Assembly: GCA_963995505.1 (NCBI GenBank)
Contig: OZ023187.1
Span: forward strand, 2,177,501 to 2,241,500
From: Hypericum androsaemum
Lineage: Eukaryota; Streptophyta; Magnoliopsida; Malpighiales; Hypericaceae
Reading direction: 5' to 3'
DNA: 64,000 nt
The stretch's first letter is position 1. Each line of letters begins with the position of its first letter. The translations under genes were made by a program, and so were the position numbers. Under the pieces are notes generated by a model. It was given only the letters and a program-made list of their open reading frames with translations. It was not told where the DNA came from and made no database searches. Positions 11,152 through 22,070 of the stretch are shown in pieces.

Positions 11152-12255
11152 GATTTATCACTTCATTTTACTTTTCTGGTACGTCCTTCTTCTGCTTTTC
11201 TGGTTTCGAATTTTTCTGGGTACTAGAAGCATGTTTGGAAGCTTAATGTTCCGCCTAAGATTCAGAATTTTGTTTGGCGCCTGACTAAAAATGGCATTTC
11301 TACCGCGTCCAATCTGCATAGACGAAATCTTGCTTGGTCTCCTACTTGTCAAGTTTGTTTTGAGGAGGATGAGACGATTGTTCATATGCTATTTAACTGC
11401 TCTCACGCTCGTGCCTCTTGGCTTTGCAGCCCGTTGGGTGTCTGTTTTAACCCTTCTGTACATACTTCCTTCGTGGACTGGTTCTCTTGCGTTTTAGGTT
11501 CTCTGAATGCTTTTAACAATGTTGATATGGTGGCTTTCGCTTCACACTTGTGCTGGAGTATCTGGCTTACCAAGAACAAGTTCATTTTTGACGGGATTGC
11601 TATTAATCCCTTTCATACTATAGTGCAGGCTTCTCATTACTGTTGGGAATTTTCGCAGGTAGTAGGTTCACAGACGAGGACGCTGGCTGCTGCTGTTCCT
11701 ATACAAGCTTCTTGGATTGCGCCTTCACAAGGGATCTTGAAGCTCAATTGTGACGCCTCTTGGACGGAGAGTTCTACTCCATCCGGAATCGCCATAATTG
11801 TTCGTGATTACCATGGCCTAGCGGTTGCAGGTTAGCATGATTTGATATTGGCAGACTCGCCTTTGGAAGCAGAACTTCAGGCTATAGCACTTGCAATTCA
11901 CATGGTCCAGAAGGATTTTGCGATGAGGGAGACGATTGTCGAGACTAACTGTCGCTTGGCATTTGTTTTCATCATGGACCTTAATGCTCATCTCTTCTGG
12001 AATGTTGAATCACTGGTGCTTGAGATTCGTTCTTCCCTCTCAGCCTTACTCCGATACAGTCTTTGTCTAATTTCCAGGGTGCAAAATGCCACTGCAGATT
12101 GGCTTTGTAAGCAAATTAGATTGAGACTTCTTCCCTGTAATTGGCTCGATTTCCATCCTCTTGATTTGGATGTCTTGCTGTATACAGACTTTCCCACTTG
12201 ATTGGTATATATAAGTTTGTGTGTTTGTCCTCAAAAAGATTTATCACTTCATTTT
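11152..12255 (+). mobile_element. L1-type LINE, 5'-truncated, with 18-bp target-site duplication
   Basis: The insert is 11170-12237, about 1.07 kb. GATTTATCACTTCATTTT occurs perfectly at 11152-11169 and 12238-12255, a long TSD typical of target-primed reverse transcription. The 3' end is a short A run (CTCAAAAA). Only the 3' third of a LINE ORF2 is present. Confidence 0.9.
11236..12201 (+). pseudogene. LINE ORF2 C-terminus: zf-RVT and RNase H-like domain
   Basis: One frame runs from KLNVPPKIQNFVWRL through a zinc-binding zf-RVT segment (CQVCFEE...HMLFNCSHA) into an RNase H fold beginning LKLNCDASW. It continues with the acidic segment EAELQAIALAI and ends with PCNWLDFHPLDLD. A TAG at 11833-11835 interrupts it, with the same frame continuing at once, and TAG at 11224 closes it upstream. 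These are parts of a plant L1 polymerase. A domesticated RNase H-like gene is less likely, given the TSD and the stop. The same C-terminal sequence recurs in a tiny insert at 59755-59928. Confidence 0.85.
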
Positions 12256-13408
12256 TAGACTTCTCGTATTCAGGGGCGGAGGGAGATTGATCTTTGTGGG
12301 GCAATTGCCCCACTTAATTTTGTTTGTTTGATAACTAGGTATATTTTTTAATGTATGTCCCCACTAAGAAAGTGTGTATTCCAAATGTCAAATAAGTTAT
12401 CGAGTTTGAATAGAATTTGACCATATGCAAAAGAGTTCTATTCCCTTTCTGAATAGAATCACCGGTGTTATATTTTGAATTGCACTTCCTTCTCATATAA
12501 GGAACCAACCCTAGAGCTCCCTCAAAAAAATAAAAAAAGAAAGAAACAGAACGTCCAACCCAAAGCAGACCAGGACACATTTGGGGGTCAACTTGGAATA
12601 GGGTGAGTTATCTTTTCTTCTTTCTTTAATTAAAGGGTCACGTATATGATATTTATCCATATTATTTTCATTATTTTTATTAGGTTAGGGTTTGGATTAG
12701 TTGTTAGGTTTTGACTCGAATTCATAATTAATTAGAACTCTATTTCCTATCTGATACCGAACATATTGGGCGATGATGGTAGGCTTTGTCGTGTGTATGT
12801 ATATCACCTTTTTAACATTATTTCATATATTCTTCCATCTCTCTGTTATTGTGATGTTCAAACAATTTATGTTTTCGATTTCGTTGTATTAATATTGGTA
12901 AAATTATCTTCCTTAATGCGGTATTAATTTATATTAATCTGTTTGATTTTGTATTTCTAATCTGCACCATTATCAAGTTGATACTTTCTATGCAATTATA
13001 GATACGCAGCTTCAGGAATTAAATAGTCGGTTTACTGAGATCAACACTGAATTGCTTCTTGGTGTGGCATGTTTGAGTCCGGATTAATCATTTGCTACTT
13101 TTGATAAGAAAAAATTGCTTGGTCTGACTTAGTTTTATCCACGTGACTTTTCGTCATTGGTTATCTTGACACTGGATAGTCAGTTGGATAATTATATTGC
13201 TGACATGAGATCTAATGATGAATTTTATGATATAAAGAGGTTCGATATTTTGGCTCAGAAGTTGGTGCAAACATAGAGAGATCTCATTTATCCTTCGGTA
13301 TTTCGGCTCCTGAAATTAGCTTTGATATTGCCGGTTGCGACTACAAGTGTTGAGAGAGCCTTTTCTGCCATGAATATTTTGAAGAATCGTCTTCGCAACA
13401 AGATGAGA

Positions 13409-14029
13409 GATCAATTGCAATATTTTTAAAACCGACCCGGAAGATGACCCATAATCTTTAAATTTTCCAGTTCATCCGGTCCAACCGGTCAAGCCACCGG
13501 TCGAACCGGTACTTATATTTTTATAGTAATATTATAAAATATGGTTTAATAAATTTAATTTAGCATAAAAAATAATAAGATATTAAATAAGTTCAAATAT
13601 TTAGCAATTTTGTTATAGAATTTATCCAAATAAAATCTTCAAACATCTATTTAACAAGTATAAAAGTAAAAGAAGAAGATTATACATATTTTTTGTTTGA
13701 CATATTAGTCCAATTCGTTTGACATAGTTAATATATTATCGAGAATTGTTAAAAAAATAAGTTTGTTATGATCAAAAAGTGATGTACACGCTCCGAGCTT
13801 GGAAATATATGTTTTATTTCTAAATTAAATTCGATAAAATAGAAAAAATAAACATTAATTTTTCTGATCTGGGCGAACTGGGTCACCCGAAAGTACCTGA
13901 TCGGGCGGTCCGACCAGATTTTGACCGGTCAAATCGCTGGCTGTGTTTTAGGCAAAACTCAACCCGAATTTAGTTCAGAGTAGCAGTTTGATCGGTCAGA
14001 CCATGAGTTTTAAAACATTGATCAATTGC
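13409..14029. mobile_element. MITE of a GGTC/GACC-rich family nested in the hAT transposase
   Basis: The insert is 13419-14019 (601 bp). GATCAATTGC is perfectly duplicated on both sides (13409-13418, 14020-14029), a 10-bp TSD within the Mutator range. The ends form an imperfect inverted repeat, AATATTTTTAAAAC against AATGTTTTAAAAC. Subterminal regions carry GACCCGG, CCGGTCAAG and CGGTCAGACC motifs in both orientations. No coding frame. Confidence 0.8.
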
Positions 14030-14039
14030 TAGCTGATTG

Positions 14040-14044
<5 letters not shown>

Positions 14045-14092
<48 letters not shown>
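14045..14092. repeat. (AT)n microsatellite
   Basis: About 24 uninterrupted AT units lie inside the hAT transposase remnant, just behind the nested MITE. It separates LIIYI from the terminal coding block. Confidence 0.95.
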
Positions 14093-14095
<3 letters not shown>

Positions 14096-14523
14096 GAAAG
14101 ACGTATTTGATTGTATTGGCAGTGTAGCTATTATGGAGCGATTTCAACGCATAAATAATCGTAGAGGACAATTGTAAATGTTGTAATTACATGCGTTGAA
14201 CTTTTTGAAAAAAATTATATTGCCCCCACTCCCCAAATTTTCTGGCTCCGCCCCTGCTCGTAGTACCGTCTCAAGAAACTTCTAACCTTCATAGAGCTTC
14301 CGCTCCCGACAATGGACGTCATGGAAGGCGGCGAGACACCGTGAAATTTTGGATTACCACGTTGTAATTACTATGAAATTATTTATAGTTATAAAAGAAT
14401 TATTTATTTAATATTTTTTAAAAATTAAATACAGAATTAACCCTCCTTCGAGCGGGAGTGGATTTGGTTCTAACTATACAAATCGTGTCAGGTTCGTCCT
14501 GGAGGTAGCTTCAGCCATTGGAA

Positions 14524-14650
14524 GCATGATTTTAAAAAATGACCCGGAGGTTGACCCGGAATTTCTCCCGTCCTCTGGGTCAGATGGTCCGACCGGTCAG
14601 ACCACCAATTGGACCATACTTTTTTGTAAATATATATTAATATTTTGTAA
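14524..14650. mobile_element. Fragment of the same GGTC/GACC-rich MITE family
   Basis: TTTTAAAAAATGACCCGG is followed by GGTCCGACCGGTCAGACC, matching the subterminal part of the 13419-14019 element. Only one end is recognisable, and no second end or TSD was found. Confidence 0.6.
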
Positions 14651-14659
14651 AAAAAACAA

Positions 14660-16659
14660 TACATATACCCCACTCACTACTTGTTCTCTCTAAGTCTATT
14701 TTTCCTAGGGCCACAAGCCATGTCCCTGTCAACTTTTAAATACTTCAACTTTTCAAGAAAAAGTAATGATGCACTCCACTAGCACATTTTCCAAATCATG
14801 TCTTCTCTTCGTCTCCTTCTTGCTTCTTTCAACTTTTGTTGTTCTTTTTTAACATAGCCTTGCACAAACAAGAAGATTTTTTTCCTCCATGACTAACGAT
14901 ATAAAGCAACAAAGAAAACCCACAACTCACACCGTTTCAATACTTCAACAAAGATGCACCGGGAATAGGCTTGGGACCTCAGTGCCTACACCTCCGGCGT
15001 CTCCATCCCCACCCTCCATGTCTCCTTTAACGACGGCATCACCGTCAACACCATCGTCAATCAAAAGAACGAAACAAAAATTAGATCTGCAAGTCAAGGA
15101 TTTGCTCAGTGGAATGGTCGAAATGCTTCAGATCCCATCCAAGGAGATCATCGGCGTCCATGTTCTCCTCTCAGACCTCCTTCGTTCTCGTGATCCTCTC
15201 CTCCATTTGGATTTAGGGTTAGCAGGCTGACATTTTCAACCACTCATCTCGGAGAAATTTAGGGAAAATTTAATTTTAGTGTTTTTTAAATGGTTCCAGC
15301 AACGAAAAGGGTTTATAAGTATCTTCGTGTTTTTTCGGTATCATCGACTCTATGAACTTCCTCTCACCGATTCTCTCTTAGTAAATTTGTGTGAATTTGT
15401 GTGATTAGTGTGATAGGAGGTTGCCAAAGTTTCAGATCTTGTGTGGTTTTTTGGATTTGTGTGAATTTGAGTAATTTTGATTGTGTAAATTTTTCTGATT
15501 TTTTTCTATCGATGTGAAAATGGTATGTCATTTTATGTCGAAATGGTATATTCGGTTATATTAAAGTAATTTGTCCGGTTATATTAAAATCGTATAATTG
15601 GTTATAAAATAATGGTATGCTAATTAATTGTGATTTTTTAAAGATGAATTTAATCGAAGATATGTTGAAATAGTATGTCCGATTATGTATAATGGTATAC
15701 CCAATTATATTATATAGTATGATTGGTTATGTCAAATACCTAATTTTATAATTTATTATGATTTTGCCACCGGTCCATCATTGATCAAGTCCGTCCTGAA
15801 AATGATATGCCAGGCACAAATCCAGCACCCCGAACTAGCTTACAGCCTAAGTATAGAGTTTCATATCCGTCCTATTGTATTTTTCCAAAACCACACAAAT
15901 AAAAATTTTCATACTATTCAATTCTAAATACAAAAATTTAATAAAAATAGCTTGTCCTTTTACCGCTCCCTCGCCGGATACTCACCACGTCATGAAAATA
16001 GCCCTACTTTGCAAGCCCAATAAAAAAACCATCTTCCGACTTCCATGGCCCAAAAGCCCAGAAACTTCTGGATTTAAACAGAGAGTGATGAGAAGAATGG
16101 GCCCAATTCAAGCCCAAGAACAACTAATCCAACCCGATATTTATTTTGTTTTGTATTGTCGGATCTTATTTAAAAATATTTTATTATTAATACTTATTTT
16201 ATTTGTAATGTTTAAATTCCATGTCTAAGCTGAACCAATTTTTTTTCATAGGAAAGCATCTCAAATTGATGGGAATGTGATAAATAGGATTTGACCTGGA
16301 AAATCATAAGCTTTTATGAAATCATGTACTATAGCTCGAATCCGCAGTCAATCCTATTTCTAATAGGAGTGGTTGAAAATGGAATCTAATTTTTCCCTTT
16401 TTTGTATTACTAGGCTGATTAATTTAGATTCGAGTCAAATATGATATTTGAATAATTGTATACCTCTCGGAAAAAAATAGTTAATACTATTGTATTTCAA
16501 TATAATTCGAATTAGAGACATCTTAATTTAATTGCTTCTTTTTTTTGAAAAGGTGGCGGGAAGCCTACATTAACATAAACAGATTACAATACGAGAAAGG
16601 GAAAAACAAAGACAGATAACAGAAGCACCAAACAGAAGAACGAAACTAAACCGCAGTCC
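14660..16659. other. Intergenic, no supported gene
   Basis: An open frame at 14889-15230 (+, 113 codons, Pro/Ser/Thr-rich centre) is the only sizeable one. It has no recognisable domain, and its central part reads equally well in other frames, so I do not call it a gene. At 15500-15760 a short motif (GGTTATATTAAA and variants next to ATGGTAT) is repeated several times. Confidence 0.5.
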
Positions 16660-17477
16660 ACAGAGAGTAGGGTGTGCATTCGGGATATCCCGATCCCGAA
16701 TACGTAATATCCCGAATACTGAATTGCAAAAAAACTCAAACTCAATCCCAATCCCGAAATTAATTCGGTATCATACCGAATACCGAATTAAATTCAGGAT
16801 TGGGATCGGGATTTACCCGTAATCCCGAATTTCACAAAAAATCCAGCATACAAAGCTTTCTTCTCGCATAAGTCCACAAAAAATCCAGCATCCACCACTG
16901 GCACAGCAAATCGAAAGCTTAGATAAGTCTACATCCACATAAGTCCACAAAAAATCAACATAAGTCTACATCGAAACCCTAATCTAAAACCCCAAATCAA
17001 AAAGACAAACCCTAAATTAAAAAACCCAAATCGAAACTTACATTTAAAAGAGCAAGAAAGCTGGGTCGTGAACTTAATTGACTAAGAAGCCGTGAGGGAC
17101 GAGCTCACGAGGGTGAGGCCGTGAGAGGGAGGGTGAGGCCGTGAGTTTCTCAGAGGGTGAGGTCTTTTTTATTTTTTGTGTGTTTCTGAGAGGGTGAGGC
17201 TTGGGGTGCGTTTCAGAGAGGGAGAGATTTTGAGGATTTTTTTCCTTATATTTATAATCTGACAAATTTCTATTTAGTACTTCGGTATTCGGTAAATTTT
17301 GGTACAATACTGGTGTATCCCAAAATTCTATCGAATACCAAAATTCACTGAATTTTCCCAAAACTCACAACCAAATTAAATCCAGAATACTGATATCCCG
17401 ATCCCGAACTCCCAAATACCGAAAAAATTTGGGATATCCCGTATCCCGAATCCTATTTGCACACCCCTAATAGAGAG
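16660..17477. mobile_element. hAT-type MITE with GGGATATCCC repeats
   Basis: The element (16668-17469, 802 bp) starts TAGGGTGTGCA and ends with the inverse of TAGGGGTGTGCA. Flanks ACAGAGAG and ATAGAGAG match at 7 of 8 bases, an hAT-length TSD. Both subterminal regions are rich in the palindrome GGGATATCCC and in TTCGG/CCGAA motifs, which could be transposase-binding sites. No transposase is encoded. The 95-codon minus-strand frame at 17074-17361 is a by-product of repeated sequence. Confidence 0.8.
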
Positions 17478-18073
17478 GCACGGTAACATGGGTGGGAGCG
17501 AAAGGTGGTTGAGAAGTTATGAAAGCCAACGACCGAAGCGGAAGTTCTTGGTGTTAGTAATTAAACCCAACTGAATTCTGTTTTACGTAACAGTTTTCTC
17601 AACTTACTGTTAATACAATGTACCTTTATGTGTACCAAAAAAAAAAACCTTTATGTGTCCATCCTTCTACCAATAAAAGCGGCCACAGTCTCACAGAAGT
17701 CATTAATTACGTTTCCAACACTGGCGAATCCAAACAGAATTTTCCGTCGTCTTATGGGCACTCGCTGGAATCCAATATTCAAAGATATTGTTCATGACTC
17801 GAAAAATCGGATTACCGAGTCAGCATTAATTGTCAAATTGTAGTACACATTTTTTGGTAAAATTTTTAAACCATTAAAAAATTCACTGGATAGATTAATA
17901 CAAGTTCGAAAAATATATAATCTTTTTAATAGTAACAAAACTCTTCAACAAGTATTTAGCACTGATATTTTCTCAAATTTTAAAATCGAGACCTTCTTAT
18001 TTAAATGAGAACAGTTCATTCATCTCATTTCTTATTTGTTTTTTTGGTAGGTAGTACACAAAATTGATAGTAC
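17478..18073. other. Region upstream of the COPT gene
   Basis: Nothing recognised apart from the promoter listed next. A poly-A stretch lies at 17636-17647. Confidence 0.5.
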
Positions 18074-18085
18074 CATATATAAATT
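18074..18085 (+). promoter_or_regulatory. Possible TATA box of the copper transporter gene
   Basis: CATATATAAATT lies about 125 bp before the COPT start codon. The sequence after it is a C/A-rich leader free of ATG, consistent with a 5' UTR of about 90 bp. Confidence 0.5.
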
Positions 18086-18207
18086 GTACTATCCGTCACG
18101 TTAACTCCACATTTATAATTACCAAACAAAACACAATTCTCCTCCCCTCACAAATTGTTGCAACCCAAATTACCAACCAAAAACCCTCCTAAGAACCCAA
18201 CAACCCT

Positions 18208-18699
18208 ATGGATCACAACATGTCTGGTATGGCCGGAGGAGGTGGCGGCCCGGGCATGGGTGCTGCGGCAGGTAGCCCCGCGGCAATGCCCATGCACCAT
18301 AAGATGATGATGCACATGACATTCTTCTGGGGCAACAATGCTGAGATCCTCTTCCACGGCTGGCCCGGGGAGAGGGCCAACATGTATGCCCTAGCCCTAG
18401 TTTTTGTCTTCGCGATGGCCGTCTTCGTTGAGTGGCTCTCCCATTGCCGGATCATCGGGTCCAGCCCCGGATCCTCCCCGCTCGCAGCCGGCCTGGGGAA
18501 GACGGTGCTTCACATGCTGCGGGTCGGGCTGGCCTACATGGTCATGCTGGCCGTCATGTCGTTTAACACGGGCGTTTTCTTGGCGGCCGTGGCGGGTCAT
18601 ACGCTAGGGTTTCTCGTGTTTGGCAGCCGGATTTTCAAGAAGGACAGGCACGAGAAGCTCGTCGCCGATGACTCGGATCTCCCTCCGATGAGTTGTTAA
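18208..18699 (+). CDS. COPT: COPT/Ctr-type copper transporter
   Basis: COPT proteins are homotrimeric channels that bring Cu(I) across the plasma membrane or out of internal stores. This intact 163-residue, intron-less frame has every hallmark. The N-terminus is rich in Met, His and Gly, with MPMHHKMMMHMTFFWG. The first helix is about residues 59-79 (ALALVFVFAMAVFVEWL). A cytosolic loop follows, then two closely packed helices about residues 100-140. MLAVM is the conserved MxxxM selectivity filter and GHTLG the GxxxG of helix 3. The C-terminus ends in a single Cys instead of the usual CxC. Length and lack of introns are normal for COPT1/2/6-like members. The coding region is much more GC-rich than its surroundings. 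There are no breaks, so it is probably functional. Confidence 0.95.
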   Translation: MDHNMSGMAGGGGGPGMGAAAGSPAAMPMHHKMMMHMTFFWGNNAEILFHGWPGERANMYALALVFVFAMAVFVEWLSHCRIIGSSPGSSPLAAGLGKTVLHMLRVGLAYMVMLAVMSFNTGVFLAAVAGHTLGFLVFGSRIFKKDRHEKLVADDSDLPPMSC

Positions 18700-20322
18700 T
18701 GAGATCTACGGGGATAATTCACAGTACGTAGGTTTCTTTATCACCAGTTATTTTTATTAATCTTGATTTTGTACTTTTCGGGAATTAATAAGGAATATAA
18801 ATTACGCGTTAAACTTGATCGTCCTTTGACAATTTGTGCAGTTTTTTGTGGTATATCGTTTGGTTATTTTGATTCCTTTTAAGGGGTATGATTTTTTCGG
18901 CAACTTAATTTATCATTTATCAAAACTAAGTCAAATTGAGCCGAACAGAACCACAAAGGACGACAAAACTCGTAGTGAAACGTATTCATTAAATCATGCA
19001 AGTTTGGAAACTAGGCTCCCAAGGCTGCTACTTCTGGTGTAAACTTTCATGGAGCTTCGATTTTCTTTGGTTTCCACATTTCGATCTCTGTTTTTCGTGC
19101 GCGCGAATCTTTTTTTTTTCCACCAACTCTTTTATGATCCCAATAATGTGAAATAGTTGAAAATGAAAAAATTTATCAATGTAGTACAGTTCTTCTGCCT
19201 TTCAAACGAGCTTGCTGCAAAAAATTGCAGTACATGCCAAGCAATTCTCCTGCAAAATTCCATGCTTCACACGGAATATGTAGTTAATTTCTGGTCACGG
19301 AATTTGATTCGCGAGCTAGGTGAATTTACAATGTTTGCTTAAGAAAGCGATTTGCAGTTCGTATCGAAGGTATGGATGTTAGCTAGAGCGGTTTTCGCTT
19401 GTGTTTTTCGGAATCATGATCATCGAAACATCCGATCCATCATTTACCACTTGAGCGAGGCCTGGAGTAGTACTTACTTGTGCTTGCAAATGTTTTCCTT
19501 TCTATGCTCTGTGTATAAACTTAGCTCGCTCATCTCCTATGTTGAATGGCGACCTCTTTCCCTGTAAATTCTGTAATGGTTGCAACTGCAATGGTTCAAT
19601 TAACCAGGAGTTTGTCTTGTGAGTGGGCTAAAGGACGACATAAGATCAAATTACTATTATATATTTCCTTATTATAAATTTCGTTTTCCGACTCTATTTA
19701 GGATTCTGTTTATTTTCTCTTTTTAGCACGGGGATTCTGAAACAGTAATTTTTTTAATAAATTAATATTTTTAGGAAAACCATCGTATGGTCAAATCTCT
19801 ATTTTTTAGGTTTATCAAAATTTCGTGGGTTCGAAGCTGCGAACGTACTTATCTGTAAAGTTTGAACAAGTGAGCCCAACCCAATACAACAATTCTAAGG
19901 ATTCAGAAGGACAAGAAAATATTTAAGGAAAGTCTTTAATGGGCTTTTCTTGTTGTTTGAAAGGATGCTAGGTGAGCTCATGGGCCTAGAAACAGAGAAA
20001 CTGTATGTTAGTCTTTATATACTAAATCATCAAATCACTTCTTATATATATACCCACCAATTAATAACATGTGGAAATTTGGGACAGCTCCATTAGTCTA
20101 ATATTACAATAAATATTTAAGGTATATAATCTTGTCATTAATATGATTTAGGTTGATATAGAAATTTTATTTAAAAAATAAACTTAATTATATATATGTA
20201 TTTCGTTCTTTAATCAACAGTAATATTCTTAGCAAAGAGATTCCAAAACCATTAACTCATCATTTACTTGATTGCTTTATAGTTTAGTGACAAAATATAT
20301 AATTGGTTATATGTACATATCA
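18700..20322. other. Downstream of COPT, no gene seen
   Basis: The 3' UTR of COPT should lie in the first few hundred bases. Short frames at 18836-19567 on the + strand have no recognisable domain and no conserved pattern. Confidence 0.5.
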
Positions 20323-20634
20323 AATATATATGGAATAAATGCCAAATAAACTCCTCTATTTGCTCAAACTATTTACATAAGTCACCGTACTTAAAAATGA
20401 TTCACATAAATTACTGTACTTTTCTAAATGGGTCAAATAATACTTTCAGAATATTTTTTCAGTCACAACAATCGTCGCTGACGATGACGCCAGTGATCTA
20501 AAAAAATTATAAATGTGTTATTTGACCAATTTAGAGAAGTACATAGACTTATGTGAGCACTTTCAAGTACATGAGCTTATGTGAACCTTTTGAACAAGTA
20601 GAGAGACTTATTTGACCTTTATTCCAATATATAT
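20323..20634. mobile_element. Foldback MITE with ~110-bp TIRs and 9-bp TSD
   Basis: The element (20332-20625, 294 bp) is almost entirely two long imperfect inverted arms. The left arm starts GGAATAAATGCCAAATAAAC; the right arm read backwards starts GGAATAAAGGTCAAATAAGT. Within each arm a smaller motif (CACATAAGT...GTACTT) repeats. AATATATAT flanks it on both sides, a 9-bp TSD as in Mutator-type elements, though low complexity weakens that point. Confidence 0.75.
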
Positions 20635-21362
20635 TAGGTACTGTACAAGAGTAAACTATAAGATATTTTACTAATTAATTATAATATTATATACTAATCA
20701 TATTATTATTATTATACGTTATGACAATAATTTGGTAATTAGTTTCAAAATTTTCCTTCTTCTTTGAAGCTCTTCCAAAATTAAAGGTGTCGCTTCATTT
20801 AGGACTCTCTACATTAGTTATTTAGGTCGATTTATTCTATTTAATTTAATTAATGATTTGTCTATGCATCCCCTGTGCAATCTTCTGTATGTATCATAGA
20901 AATTCTTATTTACATAATAGAAATCACATGCAAAAAAAACTTGTTGTAATTCTATATATCCCATAGAAACCAAGTTATTCATGAATTAGAAAATCAAAGT
21001 TTGTCAAATTACCAATCTATTTAGTGATTATATACTTTAAATATTCATTGTATTATTAGACTAATAGAGTGATCCCATTTTTTCACATCAAATGACCAAC
21101 ACAAAATTTCTCCTGCTGTGCTTGAAACTATTGCAAACAAGATTTTCTTGTAATAAAAAAGAACGAGGAAAGGGAATTTGAATTCCTAATTTTGCAAAGG
21201 ATTGGGCTTCTAATCCCCGCTTTATCAAAAGCCAGTCTTACCCTACCCTTTGAGATGAACTATTGTATTCAAATTTTCTCACATATAACGTGGGATCCGA
21301 ATATTCCCAGGAAACCACCACGCTCTTCTCTTCCGAAGGGCTCCAGGGAGAGGCGAGACTCT

Positions 21363-21821
21363 CCTTAGAGAGGCACCGGATTTGGTCCTCAACATGTATT
21401 TTTATCTAGGACCGTCTTGGGACACACGCTGGGTTAGTCAGTTATGATGTAATGGGTTGCTCAGTTATGATAAAATAGTTCGATACGCGATGGGTTGGTT
21501 AGTTATGATACAATGGTTTGACACGTATTGGGTTAGTTAGTTATGATGAAATGGTTCGACATACATTGGGTTGGTCAGTTATGATACAATAGTTCAACAT
21601 GCGATGAGTTGGTTAGTTATGATACAATGGTTTGGTTCGACACGCGATGGGTTAGTCAGTTATGATACAATAGTTCGACACGCACTGGATTGGTCAGTTA
21701 TGATATAGTAGTTTGCCTAGTTATGATAAAATTGTTCGAACAGTTATGATAAAATTGTTCGATTTTTCAAGGACGGTCCTAGACAAAGGATTCCAGGACC
21801 AAATCCGGTCCCCCTTAGAGA
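21363..21821. mobile_element. TIR element with internal minisatellite (copy 1)
   Basis: The element (21372-21812, 441 bp) has ends near ACCGGATTTGGTCCT and AGGACCAAATCCGGT and a perfect 9-bp TSD, CCTTAGAGA. Its interior is a degenerate tandem repeat of roughly 40-50 bp with the core CAGTTATGATACAATGGTT. A relative lies at 48842-49195. Confidence 0.8.
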
Positions 21822-21829
21822 AGGGACAA

Positions 21830-22070
21830 CCTCACTTCTCAATACTAAACACAACATCCAAACTCATTACAATAACGCCGTTGTAGTAACGCACATGAAT
21901 TTAATGGTGATCATTCTAATACCAAGTAATAATACCTAAATAATTTTTTTTCGCAAGACATGAAAGAGATAAACTGAATTTCATAGAATCAATCTTAAAA
22001 TTGACACTTGATTAAATCTTTACCAACATTATTGGAGATTCCAAACAATTACACCGATACATATCCCTAA
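21830..22070. repeat. Duplicated 3' flank of the peptide-gene units
   Basis: This stretch recurs, with differences, downstream of the other peptide genes (32560-32850, 34600-34896, 41830-42105, 46400-46688, 50530-50817). Shared marks include TAACGCACATG and ACCAACATTATTGGAGATT. It shows that whole units were duplicated, not only the coding parts. Confidence 0.75.

Larger units (their letters stand above)
12971..14176 (+). pseudogene. hAT transposase, C-terminal half (TTF-type zinc finger/DUF4371 type)
   Basis: One frame resembles the C-terminal part of plant TTF-type zinc-finger hAT transposases: FYAIIDTQLQELNSRF, FDKKKLLGL, LDSQLDNYIADMR and the dimerisation core LPVATTSVERAFSAMNIL. It has three in-frame stops, near 13084, 13129 and 13274. 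The frame is cut at 13418 by a 601-bp MITE and resumes at 14020 with DQLLADCLI. After an expanded AT repeat it ends with IEKDVFDCIGSVAIMERFQ and RRGQL, closing near 14176. The zinc-finger N-terminus is not found. It is a dead transposase. Confidence 0.85.
12263..14264 (+). mobile_element. hAT DNA transposon with TIRs and 8-bp TSD
   Basis: The element (12271-14256) starts CAGGGGCGGAG and ends CTCCGCCCCTG, an 11-bp terminal inverted repeat typical of hAT. The flanks CTCGTATT (12263-12270) and CTCGTAGT (14257-14264) agree at 7 of 8 positions, the expected TSD length. It encodes a broken transposase and contains a 601-bp nested MITE, so the original unit was about 1.4 kb, already shorter than autonomous hATs. 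Confidence 0.9.

Noticed and set aside
14889..15230. 113-codon + frame, Pro/Ser/Thr-rich
   Set aside because: No domain, no clear promoter, other frames equally plausible; kept only as a note in the intergenic entry.
15875..16228. 117-codon + frame
   Set aside because: AT-rich, hydrophobic by composition only, no similarity recognised.
17074..17361. 95-codon minus frame
   Set aside because: Lies wholly inside the hAT MITE and reflects its repeated GGTATTCGG-type sequence.
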